NCBI RefSeq assembly: GCF_001594145.1
Contig: NZ_LVCF01000006.1
Span: forward strand, 1-14,096
DNA: 14,096 nucleotides
Direction of reading: 5' to 3'
Source: Branchiibius sp. NY16-3462-2
Lineage (GTDB): Bacteria > Actinomycetota > Actinomycetes > Actinomycetales > Dermatophilaceae
Shown in pieces: positions 1 through 6,600 of this stretch; the first letter of the stretch is position 1; the number at the start of each line of letters is the position of its first letter. Below the pieces are notes generated by a model. It made no database searches and had not been told where the DNA came from. It saw nothing but the letters and a program-made list of their open reading frames with translations. The translations under genes were made by a program, and so were the position numbers.

Positions 1-150
1 AGCCACCCCCGTCACCGGAGCCCCCGTCACCGCCGAACCAGCCGCCGCCATCGCCCGAGCCGCCGTCCCCGAAACCACCGTCCCCGGAACCGCCGTCGCC
101 ACCGTCGCCGAACCCACCGTCACCCGAACCGAAGTCGCCGCCGGAGTCAT
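1..150 (-). repeat. Degenerate Gly/Asp/Ser/Phe-coding repeat tract
   Basis: The first 150 bases read on the minus strand as irregular copies of GSGDGG and GFGDGG in the tail of the DUF2207-like protein. At DNA level the plus strand shows many ccgtcgcc, ccgtcccc and ccgtcacc variants. Synonymous variation suggests an old, protein-selected repeat rather than a recent slippage array. Confidence 0.6.
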
Positions 151-1171
151 CCCCGAACATCGCATCGCCGGCGAAGTCGTCCATCGAGAACGCCAGCATG
201 CTGAAGGTGAGCAGCGACAGATCGTCCGCCACGAACCAGCCCGGCGTGGGCACGTCGTACCCTTCGGCCTGCGCCGCGCGCGCCACGTCTCCGAAGACCT
301 TGGCCCAGTGGTCGGCCAGGTTGAACACAATCGCGTAGGGCAGGTACTTACTGAACAGGCCGGCGGCCTCCTCGAAGCGGATCTGGCTGGCTTCCGCCGT
401 CTCCAGGTACCGCCGGAAACCCAGGGCCTGTACGGCGATCGCCGTACCCTTCGCCGTACGCGCACCCACCCGCCGGGCACCGTAGGCGATGACCGCACCA
501 GAGCCCAGCAGACCCACCGCAGCACCGATCCCGGCCGCGCCGAAGTGCTGGTTGCCGGTGAGCAGCAGGGCCACGAAGCCCAACACGATCAGCACGGTTG
601 ACAGGCCACGCGCCCCGGCCTGCGCCTCGTGCGGTGGCCGGTCGAACCAGCCACGGTGCAACGTCTCCCGTTCGAGCTCACCCATCGCCTTCGCCGACGC
701 GCGACCGAAGGACGAACGCAGCGTGGACATCGCGACCGGTGAACCGTGCTCGAACAATCCGTCGAGGACGCTTTGTTCGTAATCCGCCAGGGGTGTGGGC
801 ACCGCCGGCTCGGTGCGGGTGAACCACCGGTCCTCGGCCACACCATCCGCAGCCGGGACCTGCCGGATCTGCAGGTAGCCGCGCCCGGCCAGATCCACGA
901 CCGTGGCACTGATCTCCCGCGGCCGGGCGCGCTGGGTCAGTAGCGTGCCGACCAGACCCGCGGACGCCGGTGGCGGGTTGAACTGCACCGGAACCGGCGT
1001 CTGACCGGCCCGGACCACCTCTGCGCTGTCGACATCCGTCGGGATCAGACCAGGGGTGACCCCGGCGTACTGCTGCGACCCGCCGTGACCGCGCAAGTAG
1101 ATAAACATCGCGGCTGCGCTCAGCGCGGGCAGGCCGATCGCCAGCAACAGGGCGAGCAGGACCTCACTCAT
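1..1171 (-). CDS. DUF2207/YciQ-like membrane protein, C-terminal part, partial at left edge
   Basis: This reading frame stays open from an ATG at 1171 to base 1, giving at least 390 residues without a stop. It begins with one hydrophobic segment (about residues 4-24, MSEVLLALLLAIGLPALSAA). A cytosolic stretch follows with PVQFNPPPASAGLVGTLLTQ and TATVVDLAGRGYLQI-like motifs typical of the C-terminal region of DUF2207 predicted membrane proteins. Two further hydrophobic segments lie near residues 191-223, then comes KYLPYAIVFNLADHWAKVF, another family hallmark. From about residue 342 the protein becomes a Gly/Asp/Ser/Phe-rich tail (GDGGSGDGGFGDGG), also common in this family. Unlike full-length DUF2207 proteins it lacks the signal peptide and extracytoplasmic N-terminal domain. 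Its start overlaps the upstream gene's stop (ATGA), so translation is probably coupled. The molecular function of the family is unknown; the true C-terminus lies outside the window. Confidence 0.8.
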   Translation of the reverse strand, partial: MSEVLLALLLAIGLPALSAAAMFIYLRGHGGSQQYAGVTPGLIPTDVDSAEVVRAGQTPVPVQFNPPPASAGLVGTLLTQRARPREISATVVDLAGRGYLQIRQVPAADGVAEDRWFTRTEPAVPTPLADYEQSVLDGLFEHGSPVAMSTLRSSFGRASAKAMGELERETLHRGWFDRPPHEAQAGARGLSTVLIVLGFVALLLTGNQHFGAAGIGAAVGLLGSGAVIAYGARRVGARTAKGTAIAVQALGFRRYLETAEASQIRFEEAAGLFSKYLPYAIVFNLADHWAKVFGDVARAAQAEGYDVPTPGWFVADDLSLLTFSMLAFSMDDFAGDAMFGDDSGGDFGSGDGGFGDGGDGGSGDGGFGDGGSGDGGGWFGGDGGSGDGGG

Positions 1172-1566
1172 CGCGACTCATCCGAGGTCACCGACTCATC
1201 GACGTAGCGGCGCAACCGACTGCCGGCGGCGATGGTGGCCAGACCCAGCAGCCCGACCACCACCCCAAGGATCGGCGCGCCGGCGGTGGCGAGGGTCAGG
1301 CCGCACAGCGCGACCATGCCTCCCCACAGCAGGACGGGTGTCTTGGCCAGGTCCCACCCCCGGCGTACCGCGATCGCCAGCGCCGCGGCACAGGCGGCGA
1401 GCACCAGGATCAGAACGGTCTCCCCGATCGTCTGACCGGTCTGCTGGCGACCGTCGCCGAGGTCGGCGATCAGCACCCATGCAGCGCTGAGGACCAGCAG
1501 CCCGGCCTGCAGGAAGAGAAGGACGGCGACCGGCCGGGTCGCACTCACCGGCTGGTGCTGGGACAT
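1168..1566 (-). CDS. Small four-helix membrane protein of unknown function
   Basis: A 132-residue protein with a short polar N-terminus and four hydrophobic segments: roughly residues 12-34 (VAVLLFLQAGLLVLSAAWVL), 47-66 (ETVLILVLAACAAALAIAV), 76-94 (PVLLWGGMVALCGLTLATA) and 97-114 (ILGVVVGLLGLATIAAG). The tail is charged (RRYVDESVTSDESR), so both ends are probably cytoplasmic. I do not recognise a named family. The ATG at 1566 is preceded 6 nt upstream by TAGGGT, a good actinobacterial -10 element, and there is no convincing ribosome-binding site, which suggests a leaderless transcript. The stop codon overlaps the ATG of the DUF2207-like gene, so the two form an operon. It may be an accessory subunit of that protein (inference only). 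Confidence 0.75.
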   Translation of the reverse strand: MSQHQPVSATRPVAVLLFLQAGLLVLSAAWVLIADLGDGRQQTGQTIGETVLILVLAACAAALAIAVRRGWDLAKTPVLLWGGMVALCGLTLATAGAPILGVVVGLLGLATIAAGSRLRRYVDESVTSDESR

Positions 1567-1572
1567 AACCCG

Positions 1573-1578
1573 ACCCTA
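1573..1578 (-). promoter_or_regulatory. -10 element for a leaderless start at 1566
   Basis: On the minus strand TAGGGT lies 6 nt before the ATG at 1566, fitting the actinobacterial TANNNT -10 with transcription beginning at or next to the start codon. No clear -35 is visible. Three other genes here show the same arrangement. Confidence 0.5.
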
Positions 1579-1627
1579 ATGCACCCGCGAGCGGCCTCAG
1601 GACCTGCGCAAACGGCGTACGCCCAAC

Positions 1628-1643
1628 TTGGTCATGTGACCAA
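1628..1643. promoter_or_regulatory. Operator-like inverted repeat TTGGTCA-TG-TGACCAA
   Basis: Seven-base arms are perfectly complementary around a 2-bp centre (TTGGTCATGTGACCAA). The symmetry stops at the next base outward. The site is about 50 bp upstream of the leftward -10 (1573-1578) and about 70 bp upstream of the rightward promoter candidate. The TGGT...ACCA core resembles operators of GntR/FadR-type repressors, but the regulator cannot be named from the sequence. The loop is too short for a terminator hairpin, so a protein-binding dyad is more likely. Confidence 0.45.
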
Positions 1644-1711
1644 CACCTCATGTTCGATAACGAATTTCTGCGCCAAAGCCCTTGTGACATCTGTAGCCAC
1701 CAGTGAGGATT

Positions 1712-1737
1712 GGAACAGGTATGCCGTAGCGCGCGTT
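1712..1737 (+). promoter_or_regulatory. Candidate ECF-sigma (SigH/SigE/SigR-like) promoter for whiB1
   Basis: GGAAC at 1712-1716 and CGTT at 1734-1737 are separated by 17 nt, matching the general GGAAC-N16-18-CGTT layout of promoters used by ECF sigma factors of the SigH, SigE and SigR type. Transcription from here would give a leader of about 150 nt before whiB1. The match is short and could be chance; no standard -35/-10 pair is obvious elsewhere in the region. Confidence 0.3.
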
Positions 1738-1881
1738 ATTGCGAATGCAGGCCGCACCCGCGGCTGTGAAACGTAGAGCGATCCACGGCGAAGCATCACC
1801 CGCCGGATCGTCACCGCGACGGACCACTAGACCTAACGGACCGATGTCGTTCCGTGCGCTCGCGCACGATCGACCTTGTGC

Positions 1882-1887
1882 AAGGAG
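1882..1887 (+). promoter_or_regulatory. Ribosome-binding site of whiB1
   Basis: AAGGAG lies 9 nt before the ATG at 1897. It decides the start in favour of 1897 over the in-frame ATG at 1876, which has no such site and would add seven residues absent from WhiB1 proteins. Confidence 0.8.
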
Positions 1888-1896
1888 CTACTACTG

Positions 1897-2145
1897 ATGG
1901 ATTGGCGCGACCGCGCTGCGTGTCTGGATGAGGATCCCGAGCTGTTCTTCCCGATCGGGAACACCGGCCCGGCGATCGCCCAGATCGAAGAAGCGAAGAA
2001 AGTCTGCCGTCGATGTGTTGTCGTCGACACCTGCCTGAAGTGGGCTCTGGAGTCTGGTCAGGATGCGGGCGTGTGGGGTGGCATGTCCGAGGATGAGCGC
2101 CGGGCGCTCAAGCGCCGCAACGCCCGGGCCCGTCGCGCCGGTTGA
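1897..2145 (+). CDS. whiB1: WhiB1-type iron-sulfur transcription regulator
   Basis: An 82-residue WhiB-like protein beginning MDWRDRAACLDEDPELFFP. The four cluster-binding cysteines are at 9, 37, 40 and 46 (C...CxxC...C), the same positions as in M. tuberculosis WhiB1. The GVWGG turn is at 58-62, followed by the basic DNA-binding tail DERRALKRRNARARR. In characterised relatives the protein holds a [4Fe-4S] cluster that reacts with nitric oxide, binds sigma factor SigA region 4 and is essential. WblE is the Streptomyces counterpart. The gene stands alone, preceded by a long upstream region and a good AAGGAG site. It converges on pdtaS with only 19 bp between the stop codons, the same neighbour and orientation as Rv3219-Rv3220c. 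Identification is firm; regulation here is inferred. Confidence 0.95.
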   Translation: MDWRDRAACLDEDPELFFPIGNTGPAIAQIEEAKKVCRRCVVVDTCLKWALESGQDAGVWGGMSEDERRALKRRNARARRAG

Positions 2146-2161
2146 GGTAACCGTCTGCTGG

Positions 2162-2176
2162 ATCTCATCGTGAGAT
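2162..2176. other. Short hairpin between whiB1 and pdtaS stops
   Basis: ATCTCA-TCG-TGAGAT can form a 6-bp stem with a 3-nt loop and spans the pdtaS stop codon. It is the only symmetry in the 19-bp convergent gap. It has no T-run and few G-C pairs, so a terminator role is doubtful. Confidence 0.2.
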
Positions 2177-3643
2177 AGCGCGCAACCGCGCAGTCAGCCG
2201 CACCCGGGTGCCGTGCGGTTCCACACGCTCCCACCGGATCGTGCCCCGCAGATCCTGCACCAGCGACAGCACGATCTGGTTGCCCAAACCGCCCTGCCCG
2301 GGTTCGAATCCGTCGGGCAGTCCGGCGCCGTCGTCCTGCACGTCCATGGTGAGGATCTCCTCGTCCGGACCAGTGCGGCGATCGACACGAACCGTGACGG
2401 TGCCGCCCTGGGACTTGAAGCCGTGCTCGACGGCGTTCTGCACCAGTTCGGCCAGCACCATCGCCAGCGACGTCGCGTCCTCGGGAGTCAGCGTGCCGAA
2501 CTGACCGATGACCTCACCACGCACCCGCGTCTCGGTGCGGTTGGCGAGGTCGATCGCCTGCCGCACCGTCCGGGTCGCGACATCGTCGAAGGGCACGGTC
2601 TCCTGCAGTCCGAAGCTCAACGTCTCGTGGACCGTGGCGATCGTGCCCACCCGGCGTACGGCGTTCTCCAGGGCCGCGCGCGCACTCGGGTCCGGCAGTC
2701 GCCGCGCTTCCAGCCGCAGGACCGCTGCGACGGTCTGCAGGTTGTTCTTCACCCGGTGATGAATCTCCCGGATCGTGGCGTCCTTGGTGAGTAGCTCGCG
2801 CTCCCGGCGCCGCAACTCACTGACGTCGCGGACCAACAGCACTGCTCCGATCCGCCGCCCGTTCTCGCTCAGCGGAATGGACCGCACCGAGACGTACGCC
2901 GACCGCGACTGGATCTCGGTCTGCCAGAAGACCTTTCCCGACAAGGTGACCATCAGTTCTTCGTCGACCGGCCCGCGATCGGGCAGCACCTCCCCCAGCG
3001 CGGCGGTGAGGCGCACGCCCACGATCGGACCGACGTACCGCAAGCGGTTCATCGCCGACACGGCGTTCGGGCTGGCATAGCGCACCACCCCGTCCGCGTC
3101 CAGGCGCAGGACGCCGTCGCCCACCCGCGGGGTGCCCCGGCTGGCAGTCGGGGTGTCCTGGGGGTGCGGGAATGCGCCGGTGGCGATCATCCGGGCGAGC
3201 GCGTCCGCGGTGGCCAGGTAGGTGACCTCCAGCCGGCTGGGGGTGCGCATCGCGGCCATGTTGGTGTGCCGGGAGAGTACGGCGATCGCCTCCCCGCGGC
3301 ACACGACCGGGATCATCTCCTCCCGGACCGGGACGTCGTCGCGCCACGTCGTACTGCGTGAGCGCATGATGGTGCCCGTCTCGAACGCCTCGTCCACCGC
3401 AGCCCGCCGCACGTCGGGCAATGCCTCACCGACGAGGTCCTCCAGAAAGACGCCGACGCCGGTCGTGGGGCGCACGTGCGCACCGGCGACCCAGCTGCCG
3501 TCGCCGCGGCGCAACCAGAGCACCAGATCGGCGAAGGACAGGTCGGCCAGCAACTGCCAGTCGCCGACCAGGCTGTGCAACCAGTCGGCCTGAGCAGGTT
3601 CAAGCCCGGCCTGTTCGTCGATGACCTCATGCAGTGACGGCAC
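2165..3643 (-). CDS. pdtaS: PdtaS-type sensor histidine kinase (HisKA_2 family)
   Basis: A 492-residue soluble kinase, close to the 501 of M. tuberculosis PdtaS. The N-terminal GAF-like sensor (about 1-150) includes VGDWQLLADLSFADLVLWLR. A PAS domain follows (about 170-275; DGVVRYASPNAVSAMNR). The HisKA_2 dimerisation box is DATIREIHHRVKNNLQTVAA (288-307) with the HH pair at 295-296, His296 being the likely phosphoacceptor. The HATPase domain has an N-box ELVQNAVEHGF (399-409), DDGAGLPDG (437-445) and GGLGNQI. The known partner is PdtaR, an ANTAR RNA-binding antiterminator; it is not in this window. The start is GTG at 3643. TAGGCT sits 7 nt upstream and there is no good ribosome site, suggesting a leaderless transcript. 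Cysteines 53 and 57, the redox/copper-sensing pair in M. tuberculosis, are Ala and Val here. The gene lies 19 bp after gdh on the same strand. Confidence 0.93.
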   Translation of the reverse strand: MPSLHEVIDEQAGLEPAQADWLHSLVGDWQLLADLSFADLVLWLRRGDGSWVAGAHVRPTTGVGVFLEDLVGEALPDVRRAAVDEAFETGTIMRSRSTTWRDDVPVREEMIPVVCRGEAIAVLSRHTNMAAMRTPSRLEVTYLATADALARMIATGAFPHPQDTPTASRGTPRVGDGVLRLDADGVVRYASPNAVSAMNRLRYVGPIVGVRLTAALGEVLPDRGPVDEELMVTLSGKVFWQTEIQSRSAYVSVRSIPLSENGRRIGAVLLVRDVSELRRRERELLTKDATIREIHHRVKNNLQTVAAVLRLEARRLPDPSARAALENAVRRVGTIATVHETLSFGLQETVPFDDVATRTVRQAIDLANRTETRVRGEVIGQFGTLTPEDATSLAMVLAELVQNAVEHGFKSQGGTVTVRVDRRTGPDEEILTMDVQDDGAGLPDGFEPGQGGLGNQIVLSLVQDLRGTIRWERVEPHGTRVRLTARLRAISR

Positions 3644-3650
3644 GCAGCGA

Positions 3651-3656
3651 AGCCTA
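3651..3656 (-). promoter_or_regulatory. -10 element for leaderless pdtaS
   Basis: On the minus strand TAGGCT lies 7 nt before the GTG at 3643, inside the 19-bp gap between gdh and pdtaS. The position and sequence fit a leaderless promoter, so pdtaS can probably be expressed independently of gdh readthrough. No clear -35 is visible. Confidence 0.5.
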
Positions 3657-3662
3657 TGCGGG

Positions 3663-6600
3663 TCAGCTGGTGTGCGAGTCCCCCACTGTCGCTACGGAAC
3701 GCAGCGCCCGCAGTGCGACCAGCACCTGCGCCAGGGTCGGCGGCTCCTGCGACCGGGGCGGCAGTACCGCCACGGCCCGTGCGGCTCGCTCGACACCGGC
3801 CTGGTGCGTGGTGGCCCACTGCTCGACGCGGTCCGGGGTTGCGTCGGTCGAGCGGAGCACGACGTCGACGAAGGAGTCCAGGACGCCGTACAGGTCCTCC
3901 CGAAGCGCACTGCGCGCCAGGGCATCGGACAGCTCGTCCCGCGGCAGCGCCGACACCGCGTGCAGCAACCGGTCGATCTGTAGTCGCTCGGAACAGGCGA
4001 AATAGGTGCGCGTCACCTCGGCCGGATCGGCCCCCGCAAGCTGGGAGCGGCGGGCAATGTCCAACAACGCGTAGGCATCGAGCAAAGCAGCGATCTCCCC
4101 CGCCAGATCCTGCGGCACCCCGTCCTGGCGCAACTGCTCAGCGTCCGCCGCCCAGCGATCGTGTTCGCTGCCACGCAGGAAGTCCTGCACCTGCGGGCGC
4201 AGTTGCTTCACGACCGGGCGGAACCGCTCGATCTCCTCAGCGATGGAGCCGTCTGCGGGCCGGTTGTGGATGAACCAGCGCGTGGCCCGGTCCAGCAGCC
4301 GCCGTACCTCCAGGTACATCCGCGTCTGCACGTCGGTCGACACCACGTTGTCAGTGGCCTCGATGCGCGCCAGCAACTCGCGCATCCCGAACACTTCACG
4401 CACGATCACGAAGGCCCGGGCGATCTGGTCGGCGGTGGCACCCGTCTCCTCCTGGGCGCGGAAGACGAAGGTGATCCCACCGCGGTTGACCAGGTCGTTG
4501 ACCAGGCAGGTCGTGACGATCTCCCGCCGCAGCGGATGTGCGGCGATGGCCCGGTCGTAGCGCCGCATCGCCTGCGGGAAGTAGCCGCTCAACGTGGCTT
4601 CGAACCATGGGTCATCCGGCAGATTCGTCTGCAGCAGCTGCCGTTTCGCGTCCAGCTTGGCGTAGGCGACCAGCACGGAGAACTCCGGGGAACACAAACC
4701 GTGGCCGGCCCGGTCCCGCTCGTCGAGTGCCTCGTTGGAGGGCAGGAACTCCAACTCGCGGTCCAGTCCCGGGACGGCGGCCATGAACCGGCGGTGCACC
4801 GGCAGCATGGCGTGCTCCTGCGCGCGGGCGTTGCCCAGCAGGACGTTCTGCTCGTAGTTGTCCCGCAGCACCTGATGGGCGATCTCGTCGGTCATCGACG
4901 CCAGCAGCTCGTCGCGCTGGCTCAGTTCCAGCGAGCCGTCCCGGACCAACCCGGCCGCTGCGATCTTGATGTTGACCTCGTGGTCAGAGGTGTCGACCCC
5001 GGCGGAGTTATCGATGGCGTCGGTGTTCACCCGCACGCCGTTCTGCGCCGCCTCGATACGGGCCAGCTGACTGAGCCCTAGGTTGCCGCCCTCGCCAATC
5101 ACCTTGCAGCGCAACTGATCTGCGCTGATCCGCACGGCATCGTTGTTGCGGTCACCGATCTGGGTGTCGGTCTCCAGGGAGGACCGCACGTAGGTGCCGA
5201 TGCCACCGTTCCACAGCAGATCGACCGGTGCACGCAGGATCGCGCGGATCAGCTCGGCCGGGGTCAGGGCGGTGACGTTCTCGCCCAGGCCAAGCACTCG
5301 GCGTACCTGATCGGTGATCGGCACCGACTTGGCGGTGCGCGGATAAACCCCGCCACCCTCTGAAATCAGTTGCCGGTCATAGGAATCCCAGCTGGAGCGG
5401 GGCAGCTCGAAGAGCCTGCGGCGTTCAGCGTAGGACGTGGCCGCATCCGGATCGGGATCCAGGAAGACGTGCCGGTGGTCGAAGGCGGCGACCAGTCGCA
5501 GGTGCTGTGACAGCAACATGCCGTTGCCGAAGACGTCACCACTCATGTCGCCGATACCGGCGGCTGTGAAGTCCTGGGTCTGGGTGTCGACACCCATCTC
5601 GCGGAAGTGCCGCTTCACCGACTCCCACGCTCCGCGCGCGGTGATGCCCATCGCCTTGTGGTCATACCCCGCCGAGCCGCCCGAGGCGAACGCGTCATCG
5701 AGCCAGAAGCCGTGCTCGCGGGCGATGTCGTTCGCGATATCGGAGAACGTCGCGGTCCCCTTGTCGGCCGCGACCACCAGATAGGTGTCATCGTCGTCGT
5801 AGCGGACCACGTCCCGCGGCGGCACCACCGCGCCGTCGACCAGGTTGTCGGTGACCGCCAGGAGCGCCGCAATGAATTGCTGGTACGCCGCCACTCCCGC
5901 TGCGTTGAAAGCGTCACGGTCGCTGGTGTCGGGCAGGTGACGCGCCACGAAGCCGCCCTTCGCACCGGTCGGCACGATCAGCGCGTTCTTCACCATCTGC
6001 GCCTTGACCAGGCCCAGGATCTCGGTGCGGAAGTCGTCACGGCGGTCGCTCCAGCGCAGGCCGCCACGGGCCACCTTCCCGAACCGCAGATGCACCCCTT
6101 CGACATCGGGGCCGTGCACCCAGATCTCGAACATCGGGATCGGCTCGGGCAGATCCGGTACCTGGTGGCAGTCCAGCTTCAGGGCGATCACCCGGGAGTC
6201 GTCGTCGGACTGAAAAGCGTTGGTGCGCAGGGTCGCTCGCATCACATCGCGGATCGCTCGCACGATGCGGTCGTGGTCAAGACTCGCGACATCGGCCAGG
6301 GCCGCGTCGATCCGCTGCAGGATGCGGTGCTGGTTGCTCTCCCGTTCGTCCTCCTCGAGGCGCCGTGCCGGGTCGAACCGCTGCTCGAAGAGCTCGCTGA
6401 GCAGCGCGGCCAGGTCGGGGTTGGCCAGGAGGGCGTCCTGGATGTAGCCGTAGCTGAGGGAGAACGCCGTCTGCCGCAGGTACCGGCCGACCGTGCGCAG
6501 CACCGCGACCTGACGCCAGGTCAGTCCCGCGGACAGCACCAGGCCACCAAGACGGTCGCTGTCGGCGCGGCGGTCCCAGACTGCGGCGAAGGCGTCCTCG

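Larger units (their letters stand above)
1567..1896. other. 330-bp gene-free region between divergent transcripts
   Basis: No convincing coding region is present; the short frames here have no family-like sequence and poor codon bias. The region holds the -10 of the leftward membrane-protein operon, a perfect 7-bp-arm dyad at 1628-1643, an ECF-sigma-like promoter candidate at 1712-1737 and the whiB1 ribosome-binding site. It is visibly less GC-rich around 1620-1740 than the flanking genes. Its length suggests a long whiB1 leader or several control sites. Confidence 0.6.

Noticed and set aside
1..150. CRISPR-like or tandem-repeat array at the left edge
   Set aside because: The repetition is protein-level Gly/Asp/Ser coding with irregular units and no spacers.
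1635..1650. Possible CRP site (TGTGA half-site) upstream of whiB1
   Set aside because: Only one half matches TGTGA-N6-TCACA; the TGTGA is already explained by the TTGGTCA/TGACCAA dyad.
1632..1814. A 60-codon minus-strand frame upstream of whiB1
   Set aside because: It has no ribosome site and no recognisable protein features, and it overlaps the dyad and promoter candidates of the control region.
1876..1896. In-frame ATG at 1876 as the whiB1 start
   Set aside because: It would add MCKELLL, which is not part of WhiB1, and would translate across the AAGGAG site that serves ATG 1897.
4260..4273. DnaA-box-like sequence (ATCCACAAC on the minus strand)
   Set aside because: It is one mismatch from consensus, isolated within the coding region of gdh, and explained by the Asn-Arg-Pro codons there.
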